A stretch of 8,891 nt of DNA. Source: JBDKGV01 sp039798005 (lineage in GTDB: Bacteria > Fibrobacterota > Fibrobacteria > UBA5070). The stretch is from assembly GCA_039798005.1 (NCBI GenBank), contig JBDKGV010000141.1, forward strand, positions 1-8,891. The letters run 5' to 3'. Positions 1 through 5,834 of this stretch are shown piece by piece (within the stretch, counting starts at the first letter, position 1; each line of letters opens with the position of its first letter). The notes under the pieces were generated by a model. That model searched no databases. It was given only the letters and a program-made list of their open reading frames with translations, and was not told the DNA's origin. Both the position numbers and the translations under genes were made by a program.

Positions 1-324
1 CCGTTACGACGGATCCTGTCGGAGCCCTTGATTGCCAGGGAGCCGGGTTCCGGCACGCGGGCCATCCTGGATCGGGAACTGCTGCGGCAGGAAGTGCATT
101 GGAAGCCTTTGCTCGAGCTGGAAAGCACCGAGGCGATCAAGGCCTTCGTCGAGGCCGGCATGGGTGTCGCCGTCCTTTCGCGACTTGCCGTGGCGCGCGA
201 ACTGGAGCGCGGCACCTTGGTCCGGCTTCGGGTGCCACTGCGACTGGAACGCCAATTGAGCCTGGTGCGTTTGCGCAGCCGCAAGGCAAGCCGGGCCTGC
301 GAGGCGTTGCTCAAGCACTTGTGA
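1..324 (+). CDS. LysR-type transcriptional regulator, C-terminal part (cut by window start)
   Basis: The reading frame is open from base 1 and ends at TGA 322-324, so the N-terminal helix-turn-helix and half of the effector domain lie outside the window. What remains (about 107 residues) matches the second lobe of a LysR substrate-binding domain. It begins with the effector-pocket motif REPGSGTR, typical of the CysB/CbbR-like branch. The stretch LELESTEAIKAFVEAGMGVAVLSRLAV follows in pieces; its 'S-x-E-A-I-K...V-x-x-G-x-G-V-A-V-L' pattern is the family signature. It closes with the usual 'E-L-x-x-G-x-L-V-x-L-x-V' strand. LysR proteins are tetrameric DNA-binding activators or repressors that sense small ligands. 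The ligand and target cannot be judged here because the divergent partner gene is not visible. Family confidence is high. Confidence 0.88.
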   Translation, partial: PLRRILSEPLIAREPGSGTRAILDRELLRQEVHWKPLLELESTEAIKAFVEAGMGVAVLSRLAVARELERGTLVRLRVPLRLERQLSLVRLRSRKASRACEALLKHL

Positions 325-325
325 G

Positions 326-460
326 GATGGAATTCAGGCGGATCTGAAGCCCTACGTGCCCGAATACGACGCCTTCCCGGACGCCCATCGCGGCTGGCTG
401 GAAGAGGACACGGTCCGGCAAGGTGCCATGCACGCCGACAACCGATTCCTGAAGGACTGA
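326..460 (+). pseudogene. Coding-like C-terminal fragment of unknown protein
   Basis: A 44-codon stretch without a recognisable start ends at TGA 458-460. It begins around DGIQADLKPYVPEYDAF and finishes with AMHADNRFLKD. From about 341 nearly every codon ends in G or C and the composition is that of a normal soluble protein (Y, W, D, E, H, R well mixed), so it looks like genuine coding DNA rather than noise. The frame reads back only to a stop at 257-259 inside the LysR gene, with no ATG. The GTG at 321 is in another frame. It could be the 3' remnant of a gene whose front was lost by deletion behind the LysR gene, or a very short gene with a non-standard start. I do not recognise the family. 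It ends 5 bases from the convergent top6A stop. Confidence 0.35.
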
Positions 461-472
461 CAGGATCAGTCC
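454..472. terminator. Hairpin spanning two convergent stop codons
   Basis: GGACTGA (454-460) and TCAGTCC (466-472) form a perfect 7-bp stem around a 5-nt loop. The stem contains both the TGA of the + strand fragment (458-460) and the TGA of top6A on the - strand (466-468). No T-tract follows on either side, so intrinsic termination would be weak. It may instead act as an mRNA 3'-end stabiliser for both transcripts. Confidence 0.4.
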
Positions 473-1560
473 AGGAAGTCCTTTTCCTTGAGCTTTCGCG
501 GCAGGAACTCGTCCGAGGCGTAGGTGATTCCCTTGGCCGACAGGGCCTCGAGCTCCAGCTTCACCTTGGAAGAAAGCATGCGCTGGATCTCCTTCTGCCA
601 GGGCTTGCTCTGGAACCACGGGTAGGCCATGATCTCCTTGGCGCGGTTGATGTCGGTGTCTTCCAGCCGGATCGTGACCTCGTCGGGGATCTGGTACTTC
701 TCGACGTCGGCACTCGAAAGGCCGATGAAGCGGGCCGACGGAATGGCCATGCGGCGCGACTCGTAGGCAAGCGAAATGGAGCCCTGCTTCACCACCGAGT
801 AGATGTAGTAGCCCCACGGGTCGTTATCCACGAAGACGTAGAGCGGGAGCTTGAGCTCGTTGACCATGCGGTGCATCAGGCGGCGCACCCCGCGCGGGGG
901 CTGGCCCCCACCGTGAATCAAAATGCAGTGGTGCAGCTTCCAGAACTTGTCCTCGTTGAGACGGCGCCACATGGCGTCCTTCTCGACAAGCAAAATGAAC
1001 TTGGCATCGCAATCCAAGAACTGGACCACGTCGGGTTCCACGATGGACGGAACCGACCAGCCACCGGTGCCCATGCGTCGGGCGTCGATGGTGTCGCCAC
1101 CGTCAACCAGCGTGATCTCGCCGACCATGGCGCCCTTGTTCGAGGCGAACAGGTGCAACTCCTCGCGCAGGGAGTCCAGCGTCACCTCGAGGTCCTCGAT
1201 GATCGGATCGGACTCGTTCTGGTCGTCGAAGGTGTTCTCGCGGGTTCCCGCGATGGTGTGCTTGGTCATGTAGTACAGGTCACGAATCGAGTTCGTCTTG
1301 CCTGCCGCGACCAGCCTCTTGCACGCCTCTGCGACCAACATGGTCTGCATGAACTTCTTGGACTGTCCCAAGTTGAAGAACTCGCGGGCCGTCTTGCCTT
1401 CGCCCATCTCGATGATGCGCTTGTCGACGTTGAAGTTCACGTTGGCAAGGGTGCGGCTGGGCACATGGAAGAGCGGATCCTCGCCCAGAAGTCCTTGGCG
1501 GGCCACGCTCTCGGCCATCTGCAGGATCTTCGCGTCGGTCATGTTTCTCTTGGCGCTCAT
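466..1560 (-). CDS. top6A: DNA topoisomerase VI subunit A (Spo11-like, type IIB)
   Basis: This is the DNA-cleaving subunit of the A2B2 topoisomerase VI, which cuts both strands through 5'-phosphotyrosyl links and passes a second duplex. The 364-residue length is usual for the family. The winged-helix (5Y-CAP) domain occupies about residues 70-160 and carries SIRDLYYM; Y97, the second of the tyrosine pair 96-97, aligns with the catalytic tyrosine of Spo11/Top6A. The Toprim domain (about 185-340) shows the metal ligands E193 in LLVEKDAM and D245/D247 in VFVDNDPWG, where archaeal enzymes have the same D-x-D-P-x-G pattern. All catalytic residues are present, so the enzyme should be active. The ATG overlaps the top6B stop by 4 nt (ATGA, 1557-1560), which fixes the start and implies translational coupling. 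Met7 is an alternative start. Topoisomerase VI is chiefly archaeal and plant; bacterial copies are rare. Confidence 0.96.
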   Translation of the reverse strand: MSAKRNMTDAKILQMAESVARQGLLGEDPLFHVPSRTLANVNFNVDKRIIEMGEGKTAREFFNLGQSKKFMQTMLVAEACKRLVAAGKTNSIRDLYYMTKHTIAGTRENTFDDQNESDPIIEDLEVTLDSLREELHLFASNKGAMVGEITLVDGGDTIDARRMGTGGWSVPSIVEPDVVQFLDCDAKFILLVEKDAMWRRLNEDKFWKLHHCILIHGGGQPPRGVRRLMHRMVNELKLPLYVFVDNDPWGYYIYSVVKQGSISLAYESRRMAIPSARFIGLSSADVEKYQIPDEVTIRLEDTDINRAKEIMAYPWFQSKPWQKEIQRMLSSKVKLELEALSAKGITYASDEFLPRKLKEKDFLD

Positions 1561-3473
1561 GCGTCCTCCTCGCCGAACAGGCTCAAGGTGGCGTTGTCGG
1601 TCTTCTTGCCGGCCGTCATGCTGGGCCAGGAGATCTTGGGTGCGGAAAGCACGATGGGCGCATCACCCGGCAGCACACCGTCGGTCACGCCGCCGTCGGC
1701 ACGCTCCACGGGCTCCGCCTCGGAGTCGTCATTGACAGAATCTGTCGAGGAGTCCTCCAGCATCTTCTCGGCGGCATCCACTTGGGACTGGGACATTTCC
1801 TCCTCGAGCGCGGCAGCGGCGCCGGGCACGATGGGGTTGCCGTCCTCGCCGATGATCAGCGTGCCTTCCATCTCCTCCGGGGCGGCCTTGTGCTTCATGG
1901 CCTCCAGCTTTTCGGCAAGCTCGGTCTTCTTGCGCGAAGTGGCAAGCAGGGCTTCGCGCAGCTCCTGGCCGTCCTTGGTGGTGATGGCCTGGTAGGCGCG
2001 CACCACCTCCTCGATGTAGGCGTTGAAGACGTTGCGGCGCTTGGCCTGGTTGGCGGCGGCCTGCTTCTTCTTGAGGTAGGTGCCAAGCTTGCGTCCGGCT
2101 TCCTGGACCGCGAGCTTGAACTCCTTGCGGATCTCGTCGTAGTCCGCAATGGCTTCCTTCGCTTGGTTGGTGAAGGGCACCCAGACCGAGGCCATGTGGA
2201 CCATGATGACAAGCGGGCCCGCCGGGAGCGAGCCGCGGGACTGGGAAAGCCCGTAGGACTTCCAGCCCACATCCATGACGGATTTTGTCGAGGCGCAGGC
2301 GGAAAGCTGGTACTGCAGCGGCACGCGGTTGGCGAAGCGGATCACGCGGGCGGTGCCGTCGGAATCGAGCTTGCCACCGTAGGCGATGCCCACTTCGATC
2401 TGGAAGGGATTGCCGCGGTAGATGGCGGGCTTGCGGGTGGTGGCCGAATAGAACTCGGCGCCCAGCTCCTTGTGCATGCCCTTGAGCAGGTGCTCCACGC
2501 CGATGGGCGCGAGGCAGTCGGTGCGGGGGGGCGGGATCTCGGCCTTCTGGAGGGCCTGAAAGAGCTTCTCGCCTTCGGTGGGGTGGACCTCGGCGGGAAT
2601 GCTGGAAAGTGCAAGGCCCGCTTCCTTGCAGACCTTGGCGGCGATCTGGCTGGTGACCCGCGAGAAGGCGCTGGTCATGAAGACCCCGAGGCTCTTGTAG
2701 GGGCTGTCCTGCAGCAGGCGGGTGAAGATGCCCAGCTCGATGCCATGCGGGTGCGGCTGGATCTCCAGCGGCTCAGGTGGGAGTTCCTGGGCGGCGCGCG
2801 GGAAGACGCGCTCCACGCCGTCCGGGGCCACGAAGACAAAGCGTGCGTGGGGGTTGGCGATGGCGGTCTGCTCGAGGTACTCGTCGACCGACTGGCGGCC
2901 ACGGAAGTAGGTGGCCTTCATGGTGATGGCCACCTGAGTACCGGTGACGCTCGAGGTCCAGTCGGCTTCCTGCTCGTTCAGGATGACCGGCTCGTTGGTC
3001 TTGAGGTCCATGCGCAGCTCGTAGTAGTGCGCGGGCTTGGACTTGTGGGGGCGGGAGGTGATCTGCACGGGCTTTGCCGTGGTGATCTGGCCATACATGC
3101 CGGCCGCGGAGATTCCAATGCCCTGCTGGCCTCGGCTCATGCGCAGGCGGTGGAACTTCGAGCCGTAAAGGAGCTTGCCGAACACCCGGGGGATCTGGGC
3201 CTTCACGATGCCTGGACCGTTGTCGCGCACGACCAAGGTGTACTGGTCGTCGGCGCCTTCGACTTTTCGGATCTCTACCCGGATGTCGGGGAGGATGCGT
3301 GCTTCCTCGCAGGCGTCGAGCGAGTTGTCGACGGCTTCCTTGACCGCGGTGAGGAGGGCCTTGCGGGCGTTGTCGAAGCCCAGCATGTGGCGGTTCTTCG
3401 CGAAGAAGTCCGCGACCGAGATCTCCTGCTGCTTCTTCGCCATGCTGGCGGCATCGGGGGCTCCGTTGGCCAT
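1557..3473 (-). CDS. top6B: DNA topoisomerase VI subunit B (GHKL ATPase)
   Basis: This is the ATP-driven clamp subunit that dimerises on ATP binding and drives strand passage with Top6A. I chose ATG 3471-3473 (638 aa) because AAGGGAGAG lies just upstream; the frame opens 18 codons earlier without such a site. The GHKL fold shows the N-box E46-x-x-x-N50 (KEAVDNSLDA), the D84-N-G-P-G88 motif and the Gly-rich lid 115-120 (GQQGIG). An H2TH-like region spans about 230-330. The transducer (about 335-500) holds the family's WKxY element as WKSY 404-407 and a probable switch lysine K439 in the AKEAIA segment. Residues ~530-638 are an acidic, low-complexity tail rather than the Ig-like domain found at this end in some archaeal enzymes. 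The tail ends in TLSLF (629-633). It is first in the operon, and top6A follows with a 4-nt overlap. Confidence 0.96.
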   Translation of the reverse strand: MANGAPDAASMAKKQQEISVADFFAKNRHMLGFDNARKALLTAVKEAVDNSLDACEEARILPDIRVEIRKVEGADDQYTLVVRDNGPGIVKAQIPRVFGKLLYGSKFHRLRMSRGQQGIGISAAGMYGQITTAKPVQITSRPHKSKPAHYYELRMDLKTNEPVILNEQEADWTSSVTGTQVAITMKATYFRGRQSVDEYLEQTAIANPHARFVFVAPDGVERVFPRAAQELPPEPLEIQPHPHGIELGIFTRLLQDSPYKSLGVFMTSAFSRVTSQIAAKVCKEAGLALSSIPAEVHPTEGEKLFQALQKAEIPPPRTDCLAPIGVEHLLKGMHKELGAEFYSATTRKPAIYRGNPFQIEVGIAYGGKLDSDGTARVIRFANRVPLQYQLSACASTKSVMDVGWKSYGLSQSRGSLPAGPLVIMVHMASVWVPFTNQAKEAIADYDEIRKEFKLAVQEAGRKLGTYLKKKQAAANQAKRRNVFNAYIEEVVRAYQAITTKDGQELREALLATSRKKTELAEKLEAMKHKAAPEEMEGTLIIGEDGNPIVPGAAAALEEEMSQSQVDAAEKMLEDSSTDSVNDDSEAEPVERADGGVTDGVLPGDAPIVLSAPKISWPSMTAGKKTDNATLSLFGEEDA

Positions 3474-3482
3474 TCTCTCTCC
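3474..3482 (-). promoter_or_regulatory. Ribosome binding site deciding the top6B start
   Basis: Immediately upstream of ATG 3473 the - strand reads AAAGGGAGAGAGA, a purine-rich Shine-Dalgarno-like tract with a core of GGGAG about 6-8 nt from the start. The earlier in-frame ATG at 3527 has no comparable tract, which supports the 638-residue product. Confidence 0.6.
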
Positions 3483-3515
3483 CTTTGGGTCCACGTTCAA
3501 ACGAGGGCGAGAAAG

Positions 3516-3545
3516 ATAATGCCACAAACCTTGCTCGCATGTTCA
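3516..3545 (-). promoter_or_regulatory. Candidate promoter for top6BA
   Basis: On the - strand TGAACA (complement of 3540-3545) and CATTAT (complement of 3516-3521) are separated by 18 nt. TG lies one base before the -10 (TGG-CATTAT), giving an extended -10. The predicted start would leave a leader of about 35 nt before the chosen top6B ATG. The match to a sigma-70 consensus is moderate (4/6 and 4/6) and unproven. Confidence 0.4.
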
Positions 3546-3549
3546 GTTT

Positions 3550-3609
3550 TTGCATGGGTTGCAAGGAAAAGTTTTCGCATGGAAGATTTCTGGAATACTT
3601 TCGTAGTAT
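3550..3609 (+). promoter_or_regulatory. Two inverted repeats, candidate operators for the RHH/PemK operon
   Basis: Two perfect inverted repeats of the same geometry (5-bp arms, 5-nt spacer) precede the antitoxin: TTGCA-N5-TGCAA at 3550-3564 and ATACT-N5-AGTAT at 3595-3609. The second covers the first two bases of the antitoxin ATG (3608-3610). Ribbon-helix-helix antitoxins normally bind short palindromes over their own promoter. A weak TTTTCG / TACTTT pair (18-nt spacing, -10 at 3596-3601) would place the transcript start at or very near the ATG. No clear Shine-Dalgarno is seen, so a leaderless mRNA is possible. Confidence 0.4.
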
Positions 3610-3835
3610 GAGAAAGAAGACATCCATCAGTCTGGATCCGGCGGTCTGGGAAGCCATGGAACCCATGGTGGGGACGGGAAATCGCTCCGAATTCGTGGAA
3701 GAGGCCATTCGGGAGCATGTGAAGCGTCGGGAAAAGCAGGCACGCGATGCCCGCGACATGGGGTTGCTTGACAAGATGGGGGCCAAACACGCTCACGAGG
3801 CGCGGGACGTGTTGGGTTTCCAGAGGCTTCCATGA
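3608..3835 (+). CDS. Ribbon-helix-helix antitoxin of a MazF/PemK-type TA pair
   Basis: This is a 75-residue protein starting at ATG 3608-3610; the longer open frame upstream lacks a credible ribosome site and family similarity. Residues 3-9 (KKTSISL) form the DNA-contacting beta strand of a ribbon-helix-helix fold. Helix A follows (PAVWEAMEPMV). Then comes a turn and the helix NRSEFVEEAIREHV (25-38) with the family's 'N-R-S-E-F-V/I-x-x-A-I' signature. The charged C-terminal tail (39-75) is the usual toxin-neutralising segment. It should bind and block the toxin encoded next and repress its own promoter. The ORF overlaps the toxin start by 4 nt (ATGA 3832-3835), the usual TA coupling. No obvious Shine-Dalgarno precedes it. 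Confidence 0.85.
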   Translation: MRKKTSISLDPAVWEAMEPMVGTGNRSEFVEEAIREHVKRREKQARDARDMGLLDKMGAKHAHEARDVLGFQRLP

Positions 3836-4164
3836 GGCGTGGGGATCTCTATCGGGTCCAACCGCCCCCGAGTGGGGATCCGCGGAAAAGCAGGGTCTTC
3901 GTGGTGGTCAGTCGGCAGCTTCTGGTGGATTCGCGCTATTCCACGGTGATCTGTGCGCCGGTGTTCTCGGCGTATGACGGCCTCTCCACGCAGGTGGAGG
4001 TGGGTGCGCGGGAAGGTCTCAAGCACGAGTGCGCCATCCATTGCGACATGCTGGTGTCGCTTCCGAAGACCGAACTCACCGACTGGGTCGGGAGCCTTTC
4101 GTGGACCAAGCTCGAGGAGCTGGCCACGGCTTTGGAGCGGGCGCTGGAACTGGACGCGGTGTGA
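3832..4164 (+). CDS. MazF/PemK-family endoribonuclease toxin
   Basis: The 110 residues are the normal size for a MazF/PemK/CcdB-fold toxin, which cleaves single-stranded mRNA at short sequences and arrests growth. It opens with the family signature RRGDLYRVQPPP. The conserved 'R-P-V-x-V-V-S' strand appears as SRVFVVVSRQ, where R21 is the expected catalytic arginine; the usual proline after it is Val here. The 'V-x-x-x-P-I-T-S' strand appears as TVICAPVFS, with S46 in place of the usual threonine. The segment 'ECAIHCDMLVSLPKTEL' matches the later core strand before the final helix. Translation starts inside the antitoxin stop, with AGAGG about 6 nt upstream. The stop (TGA 4162-4164) shares one base with the next gene's ATG. 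Family assignment is strong; cleavage specificity cannot be read. Confidence 0.9.
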   Translation: MRRGDLYRVQPPPSGDPRKSRVFVVVSRQLLVDSRYSTVICAPVFSAYDGLSTQVEVGAREGLKHECAIHCDMLVSLPKTELTDWVGSLSWTKLEELATALERALELDAV

Positions 4165-4571
4165 TGGACTTCGCGCCCCTGATCCCGGAACTGCATGTGT
4201 CCGATCTGCAGAAATCCTTGAACTTCTACTTGGTTGCGCTGGGATTTCGCCTTCTGTTCTCCAGGGAGGATGAGGGATTCCATTTCCTTGAGAAGGAAGG
4301 GGCTCAGCTCATGCTGTCGGCCTTTCGGGAGGGAAGCCTTTGCCGTGGTTCGCCCGGACGGCGCTTGGGGGATGGGCTTAATCTTGCGTTCCGGGTCGAG
4401 GATCTGGATAGGGCACTGGACTTGATGGCTTTGGAAGGGCGCTTCTTTCAGGAGCCATCGGTGCATGCCTACCAGACGGGCGATGCGATCACGACGGTGA
4501 GGCAGGCGACCGTGGAGGATCCGGATGGGTACCTGTTGCGATTTGTTCAGAGACTGGTGGTCCCCGATTGA
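4164..4571 (+). CDS. VOC-superfamily protein, bleomycin-resistance/glyoxalase-like
   Basis: A 135-residue protein beginning at ATG 4164-4166, whose A is the last base of the toxin's TGA, so it is co-translated with the TA pair. It has the two-module vicinal-oxygen-chelate layout of bleomycin-binding proteins. Module 1 is PELHVSDLQKSLNFYLVALGF followed by GFHFLEKEGAQLML (about 8-51). Module 2 has NLAFRVEDLDRALDLM (73-88) and ends with the hallmark EDPDGYLLRFVQ (118-129). Bleomycin-resistance proteins of this layout are dimers that sequester the drug without needing metal, and other members are glyoxalases or dioxygenases. The metal ligands are not clearly conserved here (H11 and E118 are candidates). 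I would not claim drug resistance. The weak ribosome site and the overlap suggest dependence on upstream translation. Confidence 0.85.
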   Translation: MDFAPLIPELHVSDLQKSLNFYLVALGFRLLFSREDEGFHFLEKEGAQLMLSAFREGSLCRGSPGRRLGDGLNLAFRVEDLDRALDLMALEGRFFQEPSVHAYQTGDAITTVRQATVEDPDGYLLRFVQRLVVPD

Positions 4572-4575
4572 AACG

Positions 4576-4610
4576 ACAACGGCCCACCGGGAGAACCGGC
4601 AGGCCGTTGT
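4576..4610. terminator. Bidirectional terminator between the TA/VOC operon and glk
   Basis: ACAACGGCC (4576-4584) pairs perfectly with GGCCGTTGT (4602-4610). An inner CCGG/CCGG stem (4587-4590 with 4595-4598) caps it with a GAGAA loop. It begins 5 bases after the VOC stop and lies 21 bases beyond the glk stop, between convergent genes. T-rich tracts are short on both sides (TTCAGCGATGTTT on +, CGTTTC on -). Confidence 0.75.
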
Positions 4611-4630
4611 TCAGCGATGTTTACTGAGGT

Positions 4631-5689
4631 TCAGTCCAGTGCGGCGTTGGCGGCGCCGTAGAGGCTGATGGAGTAGTCCCGAATGAGGTAGATGGGCACC
4701 TGACGCAACATCTTCGCAAGGTGCAGGTTGTAGGTATTTTCGAAGGCCAGGGCGAACTGGTGCTCGTGCTCGATCCACTTCTGCTGCTTTTGGGCCACGC
4801 CACCGGCGAGGTACAAGCCACCCAAGGGCAGGAAGATGGAAGCGATGTCACCACTGTAGCGACCTAGCAAACGCACGAAAAACGAGATCATCCCGGCAGC
4901 GACGGCATCGTCGATGGTGAGGTCGGAGATCATGCGCGGGCGCTCGTGGTACGGGGCGGCTTCGATGGCCTTCCATGCGTCGGTGTCGGGCACGCCCTTG
5001 GTGTCGCGCCACCATTCGTACAGGTTCCCGATACCGGTGCCCGAAACGAACGGCTCGACGCCAGGAGCTTTTCCGATGCGGGACTCGACGTAGTCGCGGA
5101 ACGAGCGGGAGTCGGCGTCCCAAGGGGCAAATACGATGTGACCACCCTCGGAGCTTGCCGGGATGTGCCGCTTGCCGTCCCATGCGAGAAATCCGACGCC
5201 CAGGCCGGTGCCCGGTCCGACCACCGCCTTGGTGGCCGCTTGGGATGGCGGTGCTGAGCCGTCCGGATGGCGGATCACGGTGATCTGCTTCGAGTCGTTC
5301 ACGTCCAGCGTGGGGATGCCGTAGCCGATCGCCAAGAAGTCGTTGATGACGCGGCAGGGAATCCCGAAGGTCGCTTCCAAGGCAGGGCCGTCGATGGTCC
5401 AAGCGAGGTTGGTCATGGAACAGCGATTTTCGCTCACGGGTCCGGCGGCGCTGATGCAGGCGCGGGTGGGAATGAGATCGGCGCGCTTGGCCAGTGCCAG
5501 ATCCAAGAGCTCACGGATCGGCTTGGTCAGGCCGTCGATGTCGCGGGAGGGCGTGACGGTCTCGACCACGATGGTGAACTTGCCGTCGGATTCACCGACC
5601 AGGGCAAGGTTTGTGTTGGTTCCGCCGATGTCGCCAGCCAGCACCAATCGTTGGAAGGAGCATTCGGGGTTGTGCCAATTGATTTCCAT
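4631..5689 (-). CDS. glk: Glucokinase (Glk family)
   Basis: ATP-dependent cytosolic phosphorylation of glucose to glucose 6-phosphate, feeding glycolysis. The 352 residues carry the full set of hexokinase/actin-fold motifs: phosphate-1 loop LAGDIGGTNTNLAL (17-30), SAAGPV (80-85), the catalytic aspartate D117 in INDFLAIGYG with N116 binding sugar, the nucleotide loop VVGPGTGLGVGF (156-168), sugar-binding E181 and H184 in SEGGHIVFAPWD, E212 in VEPFVSGTGIGNLY, and the C-terminal adenosine motif GLYLAGGV (291-298). This EGGH pattern without a Cys/His zinc cluster places it in the Glk group (E. coli type) rather than ROK kinases. It is about 30 residues longer than E. coli Glk, partly through the N-terminal leader. 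ATG 5687-5689 is preceded by GAGG at about 6 nt. It likely handles glucose released by secreted glycanases such as the neighbouring GH8. Confidence 0.93.
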   Translation of the reverse strand: MEINWHNPECSFQRLVLAGDIGGTNTNLALVGESDGKFTIVVETVTPSRDIDGLTKPIRELLDLALAKRADLIPTRACISAAGPVSENRCSMTNLAWTIDGPALEATFGIPCRVINDFLAIGYGIPTLDVNDSKQITVIRHPDGSAPPSQAATKAVVGPGTGLGVGFLAWDGKRHIPASSEGGHIVFAPWDADSRSFRDYVESRIGKAPGVEPFVSGTGIGNLYEWWRDTKGVPDTDAWKAIEAAPYHERPRMISDLTIDDAVAAGMISFFVRLLGRYSGDIASIFLPLGGLYLAGGVAQKQQKWIEHEHQFALAFENTYNLHLAKMLRQVPIYLIRDYSISLYGAANAALD

Positions 5690-5776
5690 GGGGGCCTCGT
5701 GATGGTTTTGAAGGGTGGTGCAAGTCCACGAATGTAGCTCCGCACCAAGATCGGGTCAGGGATGGCTCAAACGGAA

Positions 5777-5801
5777 GAGACGCCCCCGGCGGGAGCGTCT
5801 C
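5777..5801 (-). terminator. Terminator hairpin after the GH8 gene
   Basis: On the - strand GAGACGC-T-CCC pairs with GGG-G-GCGTCTC (one T·G wobble), making an 11-bp GC-rich stem with a 3-nt loop. It lies 34 bases past the GH8 stop and is followed by TTCCGTTTGA, a broken T-tract. It separates GH8 transcription from glk, although read-through cannot be excluded. Confidence 0.65.
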
Positions 5802-5834
5802 CATGAGTCCGGCACCGAGGATGTGGAGCGCTGC

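Noticed and set aside
871..1995. A 374-codon + strand frame opposite top6A and the end of top6B
   Set aside because: Antisense shadow of two certain genes; low-complexity Ser-rich end and no family resemblance.
1782..3611. A 609-codon open frame on the + strand opposite top6B
   Set aside because: It mirrors the high-GC3 codon pattern of top6B, is Gly/Leu/Asp-rich with no recognisable motif, and lies wholly antisense to a gene with full catalytic motifs.
2773..3786. A 337-codon - strand frame overlapping the start of top6B in another frame
   Set aside because: Arg/Pro/His-rich composition typical of an off-frame reading of GC-rich DNA; overlaps top6B and the TA operon.
4164..4571. Naming the VOC gene a bleomycin-resistance determinant
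   Set aside because: The fold and layout match, but binding residues cannot be confirmed from sequence alone and VOC functions are very diverse.
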